A stretch of 64,000 nt of DNA from Elmis aenea (taxonomy: Eukaryota > Arthropoda > Insecta > Coleoptera > Elmidae): the NCBI GenBank assembly GCA_947652605.1, contig OX393577.1, positions 25,423,466 to 25,487,465 on the forward strand. The letters are read 5' to 3'. Positions 1 through 10,286 of this stretch are shown in pieces. The notes under the pieces are model-generated. The model had not been told where the DNA came from and did no database searches. It worked only from the letters and a program-made list of their open reading frames with translations. A program made the translations under genes and the position numbers. Each line of letters opens with the position of its first letter. Within the stretch, counting starts at the first letter, position 1.

Positions 1-366
1 CCCAATGGGCCGCCTGTATCCAAATGAATACAAATAAATTTTTGTTTAAAAACGGGTTAAAATGTTATTATTTTGTTGTGAAATTTTTTTATATTACTTA
101 AGGGCAATTAAGAAACATAAATTTTAAAAAAAAAAGGTGGCCAAAAAAACACCTTTTTATTTAACATGGTGGCGCTTAACGTGTTAAAAGATATTTCTCA
201 AAATATCTCGTGCAAAGTTGTACGAGGTGGTTCAAATTTTATATACCATGTTTCATCGATTCTAAAACCCTTTTTTCTTATATTAATGTCTCTAAAAATG
301 GGGTGCGTCTTAGAATGGATGGCATCTTACATTCTTAGAATCAATTTTTTTTTCTGTTTCTAGTAC
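1..366. repeat. Window edge with right end of a TTAA (piggyBac-like) element
   Basis: No gene is seen in this stretch; the short open frame here has no recognisable protein. At 171-187 the sequence GGCGCTTAACGTGTTAA ends in TTAA. Its reverse complement matches the left end of the piggyBac element at 14095 at 14 of 17 positions. It is therefore probably the right end of a related element whose left end lies outside the window. The assignment is inference from the terminal motif only. Confidence 0.4.
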
Positions 367-498
367 TTAACACTTTGACTGCCAAGGCAACTTTCAGGAT
401 ACCGCTCGCAGAAGCCATATTATATTATTCAAAACTCTAATTAAAATATTTTTAACAAATTTTCAGTTCGTGTAAGCCCAAAAGCCACCTATCCATAA

Positions 499-529
499 AT
501 ACGATTATATTCTACGAGTATAATCGTAT
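499..529. repeat. Perfect hairpin beside the LINE 3' end
   Basis: ATACGATTATA (499-509) and TATAATCGTAT (519-529) are perfect 11-nt arms around a 9-nt loop. They are followed by AATC-type short repeats (to about 545). On the minus strand this lies just beyond the LINE reading frame and looks like its 3' tail structure. A role in reverse-transcriptase recognition is inference. Confidence 0.45.
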
Positions 530-584
530 AATCATAATCAATCAAATTCCCTTCTACCCGTAGGTGTAGGGAAGTGTGCACATC

Positions 585-2992
585 CTATGTATTGTACATG
601 AATTTGCGCCATTGTTTTTTGTTCTGTGCCATTTCTTTTGCTTCACACCATGATTTGCCCTTCTTCTCCAAGGTTTTTGCTACTGCCTTTTCCCATGTTT
701 CTCTCAGTCTTCCTCTTTTCCTCCTTGTTTGTATACTTACTTCCCACACTCTCTTTACCTGTCTTCTTGTGTCCATCCTTTGTAGATGCCCCCACCAGCT
801 CAGTTGTCTAGTTTCTATGAATTCTAAAATGGATTCTACTTCCAGTTCATTTCTAATCTGTTCGTTTCTTATTTTGTCTTTTCTTGTTACGCCTTTTACT
901 CTTCTTAAAAATTTCATTTCAGCCGCTTGGATTTTACTTTTTTGGCTCGATGATAATGTCCATGACTCGCACCCAAATGTCAGTATCGGTCTGTATATTG
1001 CACGGTATACACTCATTTTTGTTTTTTTTGAAACTTCTTTTTTATTAATAAAGGTTTTAGCAATAGCGTAGTAGGTTTTTATTGCCTTTTCTATCCTCTT
1101 GTTTATTTCCAATTTTTGTTGTCCTGTATTTTCAATTGTTACTCCTAGGTAGTCGAAATATTGTAAGGTTTCTATTTTTTCTCCTTCAATTTCTATGCTT
1201 ATGTTCTCATTTTCTTCGTTTATCGTCATCACTTTTGTTTTCTTGTGATTTATTTCCATTCCATTTTCTTCTAATGCTTCTTTCCAAATTTTTATATTAT
1301 TTTTTAGGTCCCTTTCATTCTTTGCCATAATGACTATATCGTCTGCGAACGCACACTCTGATATTTCGACTTTCTGTAAATTTTTGTTTCCTATTAATAA
1401 ACTTTTAACATTTTGTTTGCATTTCTTAATTATATTGTCCATAAAAATCGTAAACAATATTGGGCTCATTCCTCCTTCTTTTGTCTTAATCCATCTTCTG
1501 TATTTAAAGAATCTGATTTCATGTTTTTTGTTACCACATAATTTATTGTCTTCTTATACAAGCAGCTAATATTTTTTCTTAGTTTGCTATCTATCTTTCT
1601 TTCTTCAAGGGTCTCCCACACTTTTTGTCTAGATACTTTATCGAATGCTTTTTGTAGGTCTATAAATGCGAAGAATGCTTTTTCTCTTTTTCGTTGTGTT
1701 TTAGTTATAATCTGTTTAATTGTAAATATATGATCTTGAACACTCCTGTCTTTTCTAAATCCACTTTGTGATTCTGTTAAGGTCTTATCTAATATTTTTG
1801 TTAGCTTCTTTGCTAGTATTTGTTCATACAATTTTAGTGCTATGCTGAGAAGCATTATGCCTCTGTAATTATTGCAATCTTTGTTGTCCCCCTTCTTAAA
1901 TATAGGCAGTATCATCCCAATCTCCCAGTCTTTCGGTATTAATTCTTCTGACCATGCCTTGTTCATGACTTCTAAAAGTAAAAATGTTCCTTTGGATCCC
2001 ATATTTTTCATCATTTCGCTTGTTATTCTGTCATGTCCTGGCGTTTTCCCTTTTTTTAATTTCTTTAATCCTTGTTGTAGTTCCTCTAATGTTATGCCGT
2101 CATCTTGTTCTTCTTTATTGATTTTTGTCGGCTCTTTTCTTTCATTTTGTGGTGTCAAATCTTTATTGTTTGTATTCAATAATTCTTCAAAGTATTCTTT
2201 CCATCTTTCCATTATTTCTTTTTCGTCTGTTAGCGTATTTACTGCTTTATCATTAATAGTTATTATTTGGGGTTTACGGTCTGATCTTAGATTTTTTAGT
2301 ATTTTATAAAATAGTTTCTGATTTCCCTTACTGTCTGTCTCTAGTTTTTCTCCAAATTCTTTCCATGAATTCTGTTTTGCTTCTGTTATTAAGTTTTTGA
2401 CTATTTTTCTCTGTTCTTTGTATTTTTCGTAGTTCTCTGGTGTTCTTTTGGATAAGTAATTCTGCCAGTGTCTTTTCTCTGTGTTTACCTGTTTCTTAAT
2501 TTTGTCATTCCACCAATCTGTTTGTTTCTTATTGTTGATAGATTTGCATACTCCACACACTTTTTTGGCCGAATAGTTAATAATTTATTTGAAACTTTTC
2601 CATAATTTTTCAGTATTTAATTCAGCTGTTTATTTTTCTTCTTTCTAGTTCTTTATTTATAGTTTCTACATATTTTACTTTATTATTTCCATTTAACAGT
2701 TTGTATGATCTTATAGATTCATATTCCTTTTTTTTTGTGTTTGTTTTTGTATGTTATTTCTTTTATCCTGTGGGTCTTCTTTGATTTTGGTTACAAGTAG
2801 ATAGTGATCGCTATTTATTTCTGGACCTCTTCTCACTTTCGTATCTGTAACTGATGCTCTTGTCTCTTTATCTACTAGAATATAATCAATGATCGATTTT
2901 TCTCTTCTGCTTGGTACCTCTCGGGTATATTTATGAATGTTTTTATGTTCATAAAACGTATTTGTGATGACAAGACCTAGTAACAGCACCAC
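585..2992 (-). pseudogene. Non-LTR retrotransposon (RTE/BovB-like LINE), broken
   Basis: Three minus-strand reading frames form one decayed LINE polyprotein. The piece at 2711-2992 is the end of an apurinic-type endonuclease (IDYILVDK, then NSDHYLL). The piece at 1466-2560 is the N-terminal half of a reverse transcriptase, with PGHDRITSEM, NYRGIMLLS, SGFRKDRSVQDHI and AFIDLQKAFD motifs. The piece at 585-1469 starts at MSPILFTIF and carries the catalytic FADDIVI box, then the LINE C-terminal part (LSWWGHLQRM, and the KRGRLRETWEKAV basic tail). The two reverse transcriptase pieces are in different frames and meet at about 1466-1469. The stretch 2561-2710 is also disrupted. The endonuclease N-terminus is missing, which is typical 5' truncation. 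Family placement rests on motif style, not on a search. Confidence 0.85.
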
Positions 2993-3135
2993 CAGTTATC
3001 TCGTAGTCGGCGTCCTGGATAAAAACGCAAACTATAAGTTATCTCGTACTTGGCAGTCAACGTGTTAAATTAAGGTGCATTTTGGAATTAACGAAATATA
3101 GTACTCGTTTCTTGGACTACGATAGTTAACTCTCT

Positions 3136-3327
3136 AAAGCCTCGTTCTTATTATTCAAGTTACTTGAATTCTGGTAACTTGAAAGCACTCGACTAATGTG
3201 AACTGTTTTTTAGTTCATTTAAACTGTCCTTTCAAGTTTCAAGTCATCTAAGAAAAACAGATTGACATTGATCAAGTGCTTTTAAGTTACATGAATTCAA
3301 TAACTTGAACAATGAGAACGAGGCTTA
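3136..3327. mobile_element. MITE with about 36-bp inverted ends
   Basis: The left end AAGCCTCGTTCTTATTATTC (from 3137) is matched in inverse near 3326 by AAGCCTCGTTCTCATTGTTC. The match continues inward through AAGTTA and GAATTC. The interior has no coding potential. This is a ~190-bp inverted-repeat element of unknown superfamily; no target duplication is clear. Confidence 0.6.
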
Positions 3328-3599
3328 AGGCTACTTTTCCAAGGTAAATGTACATGTGCTATTTCATTTTGTTTATTCACTATTGATGACTAAAAATTGC
3401 CCATATCTTCATTTTCAAAAATTGAACAAAATGGTGTGAAGGTTTTTAATAGAAATTTTAAAGTAAACTTTATAACGATTCCAATTTTTATTATGATCCT
3501 AATTTTTAAGATATAAAGCAAACATAATTTTTACATGAACACTAGAATTGCCACGACTTTAGAGCAAAAAAGCATTTTCTCAACTTTCAGATTTTTTTT

Positions 3600-3705
3600 A
3601 TATGTATGTTATAAGCAACCCACGATATAAGCAACTCTCGTTATATAAGCAACACTTGATATAAGCAACTATTGTATCAGAGTACACGATATAAGCAACT
3701 GTCAG
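3600..3705. repeat. Five spaced ATAAGCAAC repeats
   Basis: The motif ATAAGCAAC occurs five times in about 100 bp (near 3610, 3627, 3645, 3660 and 3690), usually preceded by GAT or TAT. The same motif reappears at 5733 and inverted at about 5772, next to a CTCACTGTA end. Such clusters resemble subterminal transposase-binding repeats. Together they may mark the two ends of a pogo/Tigger-like non-autonomous element spanning roughly 3.6-5.79 kb, but this is not proven. Confidence 0.45.
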
Positions 3706-3724
3706 TGTGGCAGTTAAAAATACA

Positions 3725-4180
3725 AACATCTAGAAACCTATTGCAGATATAACAATGAAATTTTGTATTTGAGCGTTATGATATTTTTCGGATTCGATGG
3801 AAATATTAAGGTTACAATGCGACTTCCGGTTCAACCGGAAACGGACTCAAACTTTGAAATTTTAAATAGAACACCCTGTATATTTTTACATTTTTCTTAA
3901 AATTTACTTTAAAAAATGTAGAAGGTTATATGGGTCTAAAGTCAACCGTTTTCGTAAAATTTACAATTTTGTGAAAATTTTGAGTGATACAACACTCAGT
4001 TTTTTTTTAAAGATTTAAGTTATTTAAAAAGGCAGTCAAATTTCGTTTGGAAATTAGATTAATAATAGATTAATTAACAATTTGCGCTGGTTATATTTTA
4101 AAAATATTATACAGGTTTTTTTCTAGACATGGTCAAACTTGTGAAAGTTTAAATATCGCTAACTCATTTTTCGTTTTTAC
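3725..4180 (+). repeat. Dispersed repeat, copy A (matches 63152-63615)
   Basis: About 450 bp are similar throughout, in the same orientation, to 63152-63615. Shared blocks include CCGGTTCAACCG, TTTGAAATTTTAAAT, a CACCCTGTATATTTTTAC-like string, GGTTATATGGGTCTAAAGTC and AAATATTATACAGG. Many substitutions separate the copies, so both are old. No protein is encoded. The copy at 63 kb carries a CAGGGT start, linking the family to the CAGGGTG elements elsewhere in the window. Confidence 0.75.
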
Positions 4181-4182
4181 AG

Positions 4183-4270
4183 TCTTGTCGAACCCTACTT
4201 ACACGGTTTCTTACCGTATGGTGTGAACGACTACATTGCAAACGGACGTTACTCCATGATCTACATACAG
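4183..4270 (+). CDS. Orphan coding-looking exon, gene unknown
   Basis: An 88-nt stretch sits between a good acceptor (CGTTTTTACAG) and a donor (ATACAG then GTATCGG). One frame is open across all of it. It starts in phase 2 and reads LVEPYLHGFLPYG, then NDYIANGRYSMIYIQ. The base composition is much richer in G+C than the surrounding repeats, and the peptide looks like a membrane or globular protein, not transposon debris. I do not recognise the protein and see no partner exon nearby. It could be an exon of a plus-strand gene with very large introns extending left of the window, or a relict exon. Confidence 0.45.
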
Positions 4271-4496
4271 GTATCGGCAACCCTTGGTAAACGTGCGACA
4301 AAATTTTGAGTGGCATAGAAAAATTTCCTTAATTGTTTGTGCGTCTCGGTCAGTAAAATATAAAATTTAGGGCAAAAAAAATATGAAAATATAAATTGAA
4401 TGGAAAAAATAAATCAGTTTTTAAGCACTGCCAGGCTAAGGTCAATATTGTTAAAGGCACTCAAGAAATTTTTAGGAGTTGAGATTATCAATAAAC

Positions 4497-5275
4497 GGCG
4501 TCATTCAAAAAGTCTGCAACAAATAAAAAAGTTTTTTATTATCGATTTCTTAGAAAATTTTAGTCATGATAAAAGTTGGTGCATGATCTTAAACTAATTT
4601 TAAGATAAAAAAAGTTCAATGAAAAGTCATAGGACACTAGATTTTAGCGATTTTTGAAATATTCGCAAGAGTAAAGTGCCCTTATTTTAAGAGACACAAA
4701 CAAATTCTATAGGAAAATGTTATTTAGAATTTAAAAATCGAGCTAGGTTTAAGCTAGGTCTGACGGTCGGTCATCTTCTCATTTTTATTTTTTACGGAAT
4801 TTTAACATTCAAAAAATCAAAACGCCACTAAAATCTAGTGTCATGTGACTTTTTATTAAATTTTTTTCATTTTAAAATTGGTTTTAGACCATGCACCAAC
4901 TTTTATTATGAATAAAATTTTCAGAGAAATCGATAATAAAAAACTTTCCCATTTGTTGCAGACTTTTTGAATGTTAAAATTCCTTAAAAAATAAAATTTG
5001 GAATTTGACCGTCAAAATTTAAATTAAGACTTATTTTGAGATTCTTAAAAACCCTTTCCATAAATTTTTTTTGTATCTCTTAAAATAAGAGCAGTTTACT
5101 CTTGCGAATATTTCAAAAATCGCTCAAATCTAATGTTCTATGACTTTTTATTTAACTTTTTTCCCCCTTAAATTAGTTGTAGACCATGCACCAACTTTTA
5201 TCAGGAATACATTTTTTTGAGAAATTAATTTTAAAAAATTCCATTTGTTGCAGACTTTTTGAATTACGCTGTATA
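4497..5275. repeat. Three-copy foldback repeat
   Basis: A ~200-bp unit occurs in plus orientation at about 4497-4740 and twice inverted, at about 4800-4985 and 5070-5275. Landmarks are AAAAAGTCTGCAACAAAT (plus copy, about 4507) and its inverse ATTTGTTGCAGACTTTTT (4950s and 5240s). Others are GGTGCATGATCT / GACCATGCACCAACTTTTAT and CTTGCGAATATTTCAAAAAT. The DNA can fold on itself. The 65-codon open frame at 4400-4597 lies partly in the unit and has no recognisable protein. Confidence 0.7.
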
Positions 5276-6245
5276 ATAATAGATATAATAAACTGGTAGG
5301 TGAAATTACTAAAATTTTTTGGCTTTATTTAATTTACCAAAGACCATCAAGTTCAATTTATGCTTGCCGAAGGAATTAGCACACGGCATAAAAGAAACTC
5401 GTTGTTTAGATATTTTTCTACCGGGAATATTTTACTTACGTGAATGAACAACAGTTTTGTCCGGTAAACACTTATAAAATTAGGCCGTTTCATCCGCACT
5501 GTATACTTCCTATGATATCAAATCAGATTTTTTTATTTTAGAGATGTACAAGTACGACTGAAGGTACGTGGCAAACGCGTATATCGTTTGACATATGTAG
5601 TGGCGTAGCGCACAGATCACCATAACAACGCGACCGCGAATGCTTTGTTATGGTGTGAACTTTTATTTTTAGTTTTATTACTAAAAAGAAGAATTATTTA
5701 TGTTAAAAATCTAATTGTGTCCATTTCTATCATATAAGCAACTTTTAGTATTGGAATTAGCCGCCATTAGTTGCTTATAACGCGAGCTCACTGTATTTGT
5801 TAGAATATGACTTGTGAAACATTTGTTAATTATTATCAAAGTTGCAGTCATATTTAAAACAAAACAGCAACTGATGAAGCGATACGAGTCTTGAAACTGG
5901 TTTTGCACATAGACAAAAATACCTTAAAAAGAGGTAATTTTTCATTAAGCTTATTTATATTAATAGATTTATCACTTTAAATAATCAAATAATGAATTTT
6001 ATCGCTAACTACGAGTAATTAGTATTAACAATCATTTTTTCCATTGACTTTTGAAATGGTACAAGTTACCTTAAACTTGGAAACAGATATATCAAATCAA
6101 AATTATGCACGTTGAATTTTCAAACGATTTCAGCTCATAAACTTTAAAATCTCAATAGTAAAAACGCATTATAACAAACAAATAAATCATTTATTATCTA
6201 AGTGTAACCTTTACATCTTTATTACAATGTTACATTTTAGTAGTG
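5276..6245. other. Intergenic stretch, no gene seen
   Basis: No coding region is supported. It contains an 11-bp perfect hairpin, CACCATAACAA (5618-5628) with TTGTTATGGTG (5645-5655). It also has the putative element end near 5733-5790 and the 3' flank of the mS35 gene. Confidence 0.5.
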
Positions 6246-9200
6246 CTAAGATACATTTGTTGGTAATTGTAATACTTTTCTAACGGCTTCTCCATAATTA
6301 GTAACAGTATATTCACTCTCACCTGCAATTATCACAATAAAAAAATCTATATTTAATATTAACAATTACTGCTACCTTCATTCATCAAAGAGTCTACTGC
6401 CTTAGAATACAGATCGCATTGTGATATATCTGTATACGCTTGTCCAAACATCGTTTCTAGAGTTTTGCGCGATACGCTGCTTGTCCAGGCATAACACTCC
6501 ATATCTGCTTCAGACTTAGTGGCTTCCCATGATTCTACTCGCTATAATAAGTACTAGTAGTAAAAGACAGGCATCACAAATACTCATTGATTTACAAATC
6601 AGCATTTACCAAACTCCGAAGCTATTATTTTAGCATTTAACAGAGTAAAGCTAAGCCACAACATATTTGTTGGAACATGCAGTTTAGGTACTTAAATTGA
6701 GTATTAATTTTAGTTTAAATTGTATAGTCTAGTTCTATATAAGTTGTGTTCATTAAATAGGGTGGGCGATATATCGATATAATTTTGATATACAGGGTGT
6801 TTCTTAAGTATTGCAAAAAAATTCAGGAGTTGATTCCTTATTGAAAATTAAGGGGGTCTTTCATATAAAATTTTTTCTTTAGACGTCTCCTTTCGGAGAA
6901 AAAAGTTTCCTAATAAATCAAGCTTTCAAAAGAAAAATTTTTTGCAGAGGAATGTAAAATTATTACCGTGTAATATTGCTCCTATTGGTAGTCTCTTAAA
7001 GATTTAAGATTAGTGATTGGTTGAAAACGCAAATTTGACAGGTGAAGGGAATTTTCTACAACATTAATTATTAGGAGTAATATTTTTTGACTACAGGCAA
7101 TGGTTTAAAAGTTATAAGGCAGTTTGTACAAAAACATGTGAAAAATTCAAAAACTTTAATTGCTCCTTCGACTATGCAACCGCTGTATCTTTAAAACGAA
7201 AGGTTGTACAAAAAAACCGACGGCCCATTCCGGATAGAAAATTTTCTTTGATTTTCGAAAAAAAATAAACGATAAAATGCAAAACAATGCAAATCCATCT
7301 TGACGCAATAAATTTAACATGTAACCACAAAATTACTTCATTAAGTGTTCAAAATGACCTCCATCATTTTCAATTAAATAATCGCACTCTCTTTAAAAGC
7401 ATTTTTAAATACAAAACAATATTTCTAGGAATTATTTTTTTTGCACTCTTTTCCTTATTTTCAACTTTTCCGAAAAATCGGTTTCATTTTCCAAAAATTT
7501 CACTTGACCAAAGTTGTAGCCCATAAAATTTGCTATCCGGAATCGGCCGTCGTTTTTTTTGTACAACCAAGTTTTTAAATTTTTCACGTTTTTGTACAAA
7601 CTGCCTTATAACTTTTAAACCATTGCCTATAGACAAAAAATAATTATAATTAATTTTGTAGAGAATTTCATGCTCTATTAAAAAGCTGTAAGGTATTTTA
7701 CGATAAAATTGATATTTTCGGCGACAGAGCCTTTTAAATGCAAAAGTGTAAAAAAATCAAGTGTGTTGATATCTGCTTAGCATTTGATTTTAGAAAAAAA
7801 TTGTACTTGAAATTTTTTCTTAGAAAAAGGTCCTTTATCACCACTTAAAATATTTGCGGTGATAACGGGGACACCCTGTATATCCAAATTTGAGAAATAA
7901 AATAAAAACCTAATTTTACCGCTCCCTTTTAGGGGGGTGTAACTCCAAAAGGAGACGTCTAGAGAAAAAATTTTACATGAAAGACCCCCCTTAATTTTTG
8001 ATAAGGAATCACTTCCCAAATATTTTTGCAATAATTAAGAAACACCCTGTATATACGTATATATCGATATGTTGTGGTATAGAAAACAAAAATAAGGGTG
8101 AGAAGCTTTTTTTTTATAGGTCACTAATCTCTTTTTTCAGTTTTTTATCAACTTTTTTAGCTTCCCGCCCCTTTTATATTGACATTTCGATATATCGATA
8201 TCACCCACCCCAATCAAATAGTATCAAAAAAATTACATCATTTCTGTACAACCTTAAAATGTGTTAACAACAAATCTCTGCTTAGAAATAGAAAGGAAAA
8301 ATAATATTTTTTATTTATTGTATAAAATAGAAGCATGGTGATAAGTTTGTAAAACTTTTAAACAACCAGGATATGAAACTTGGGTAAATTTTAATTAAAA
8401 ATTTCGTTCATTTTTAAACGGTTTTGTTCAAAAACCGATATCTCTACTCTTAACTTATTTTTTAGGCTGGTTTTGTGAAAATATTTTCATGAACTGGTTA
8501 AACAAACCGTTTTTTTTAACAATTAGTACCAAGACCATTACAAAATCAGCTTTTATATACAGGATGCCTTCATTAAACGAACAACAAACAATAAATTTAT
8601 TGGTATTTATTAAGTACGTACTTGCATAATAGGTTCTGATTTGTTTTCGTGTTACATATAATTTTATAAATAGTGGTTAAATATCAATTAGAATTATTTT
8701 GTTAAGGTTGCCGGATTTGTGTTGTTCTAAAAATATTGGTATCATTTTAGTTAAAATAGGTAATTTTAGAATAATAATATTGGTTACACGCATTTTTAAA
8801 CCTTCTTAAAAAACTGATTTCTGGCCTTGAAAACAACACTGCAGAACCATCAAAATTGTGAAAGTTTATTATTGTTTTGATTTTAAAAAAAGGAGAAACA
8901 GTTCTGTTCAATTCAGATACACTTGGTATTCAACTACCTATTTAGCACATCCTAAATTTAACATTATAGATACTTACCCATGATTCATGAAAAATTGCGG
9001 TTAGCAAATACATAGCATAATCGTAATTTTGCTTATTTGTAGGGCATCTATCTGTAACAATTGTCACAGTATCTGTATTTTCATTATATTTATCACCAAC
9101 AAGTCTTCTGAATTTATCTTTAGCGTGGGCATCTAACGGTAACCTAGAGAGGGGAACTTTTATGTTAACGATTCTAGCTAAAGGGTCCCGAATTGTTGGC

Positions 9201-9802
9201 GATGAATGACAGTAGCTACTGTAGGCTACTTCCAACGGAAAATGTTCTGCACATTTTGCATCATTTTTTAAGTTATGAGGCCATGGTGTACAAAACTTTC
9301 TTAAAGCTTCACATTGACGCTTAATGACTGGTGGAGTTAAATGAAGGAAATTGGGAATTTTCATAAGTTCGGCATTTCCATATTTATGTGGAGGGGCTCC
9401 TTTTTCTACAAAACCTTGACGCACTGGTAATGGAACACTCGCTGGATGAAACGTGCGAGGACCTGGCCAAACACTTCCCCAATCTTGATCGACAGCCATT
9501 TGTTTGTTTCTAAATGTTTTAATATAAATAGTAGATACGCTCATTGTATTATAATTACCTTGGTTCTGCTACATCTGGCTTTTTAAACTTCTTCCGAGGT
9601 GCTATTTGTGTTTTAACATTCTTCAAATTTAATACTCGAAACTGGTCTGTAATAAACAAGTGGGAAATTTTGCAATAATGAACGTATGACTTTTTTAATT
9701 ACCTTCTTGGTTTTGAGTACTCGTGTTACGTACAAAATGTACTGTCAATTTTTCTGCATTTTGAAATAGTTTGTTATTGTACAATCGAGTAACGGCTGAC
9801 AT
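6246..9802 (-). CDS. mRpS35: Small-subunit mitoribosomal protein mS35 (MRPS35)
   Basis: Five exons: 9703-9802, 9559-9646, 8978-9509, 6376-6541 and 6246-6322. They join in frame (963 nt) to a 320-residue protein, close to the usual length of mS35. Exon 1 gives a basic N-terminus with few acids (MSAVTRLYNNKLFQ), consistent with mitochondrial import. Exon 2 adds a lysine/arginine-rich segment (PRKKFKKP). Exon 3 holds the conserved family core (DWGSVWPGPRTFHPASVPLPVRQG in overlapping pieces, and NFLHLTPPVIKRQCEALRKFC). The C-terminus ends NYGEAVRKVLQLPTNVS. The protein is a structural part of the mitochondrial 28S subunit. It is head-to-head with UBC12. Intron 3 (6542-8977) holds nested transposons. 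Exon 3 could be misread as starting at an in-frame ATG at 9544, but splicing from exon 2 is better supported. Confidence 0.93.
6760..8212. mobile_element. GGGTGGGCGATAT hAT-type MITE, split by a foldback element
   Basis: The left end GGGTGGGCGATATATCGATA (6760) and the right end TATATCGATATCACCCACCC (to about 8210) are inverse. The conserved core (TCAGTTTTTTATCAACTTTTTTAGC, in parts) matches the copies at 11972 and 46057. Flanks ATTAAATA (6752-6759) and ATCAAATA (8213-8220) agree at 7 of 8 positions, as expected for an old hAT target duplication. The MITE itself is about 200 bp; the other ~1.26 kb is an insertion at 6793-8049. It lies in an intron of mS35. Confidence 0.8.
6793..8049. mobile_element. 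1.26-kb foldback element with CAGGGTG ends
   Basis: It starts CAGGGTGTTTCTTAA and ends TTAAGAAACACCCTG, flanked by TA on both sides, as for Tc1/mariner-type insertion. Inner blocks are also inverted. GGGGGTCTTTCAT pairs with ATGAAAGACCCCCC, and GACGTCTCC with GGAGACGTC. GTTTAAAAGTTATAAGGCAG... near 7100 pairs with its inverse near 7600. CGACGGCCCATTCCGG (7216) pairs with CCGGAATCGGCCGTCG (7540s). No transposase is encoded. Most of the element is therefore two long arms around a ~250-bp centre. Confidence 0.8.
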
Positions 9803-10286
9803 TCTTCAAATCTAACTTCTTAGATTAAAGGTTAATTTTAAATTGTCAAACTCTTGTCAGTGACAAACGTGACGGACAGTTTGTAAGTCGTACTGAGTTG
9901 GTAAACTTTAGTCGAATATACCAAAAGGTAACGTTTATCTCACAATAGAAAGTTGCCAAATTTTATAAAGTATAATGTTTTAATACTTTGAATTAGCTGT
10001 TAAAGCTGTCAAAGCTGCCAGCTGTCATTTCTCCATCAACACCAAGTACATTGCATATACGTAGGTATTGGCAGCATTTATCTGTTTGTATTCAAGGAGA
10101 ATTAAATATATTACAACGTTGTTCCATGGGTTAAGGGAATTGTGTAGTAAAAGTGCGATCACTGTAGTTTTTGACAGACGTCTGTTGTAGTAGTTATGCA
10201 GCTGTAATTTGTTAACCCTCGAAATAATTGTAAAACAATACTTTTAGCTTTGTGCACTATAACCTCGTCCTTTTTAGTATAAAGAT
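9803..10286. promoter_or_regulatory. Divergent promoter region mS35 / UBC12
   Basis: 484 bp separate the two start codons, which point away from each other. No unambiguous TATA box or core element is placed; the assignment rests on gene arrangement. Both 5' UTRs must lie here. Confidence 0.55.

Larger units (their letters stand above)
367..3068. mobile_element. TTAA-bounded inverted-repeat element carrying a LINE
   Basis: The stretch begins TTAACACTTTGACTGCCAAG (367-386) and ends with its inverse, CTTGGCAGTCAACGTGTTAA (3049-3068). That is a 20-bp terminal inverted repeat with one mismatch, with TTAA at both outer edges as piggyBac-type insertion produces. AGTTATCTCGTA is repeated at 2994-3005 and 3037-3048 inside the right end. 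No piggyBac transposase is seen; most of the interior is a LINE on the minus strand. The simplest reading is a non-autonomous TTAA element into which a LINE jumped. A chance arrangement of two solo ends is less likely. Confidence 0.6.

Noticed and set aside
574..1569. Plus-strand open frames rich in Phe, Leu and Ser over the LINE
   Set aside because: They are antisense shadows of the A-rich minus-strand LINE coding sequence.
7287..8267. Several short open frames inside the foldback element and MITE
   Set aside because: No protein similarity; they fall in non-coding inverted arms.
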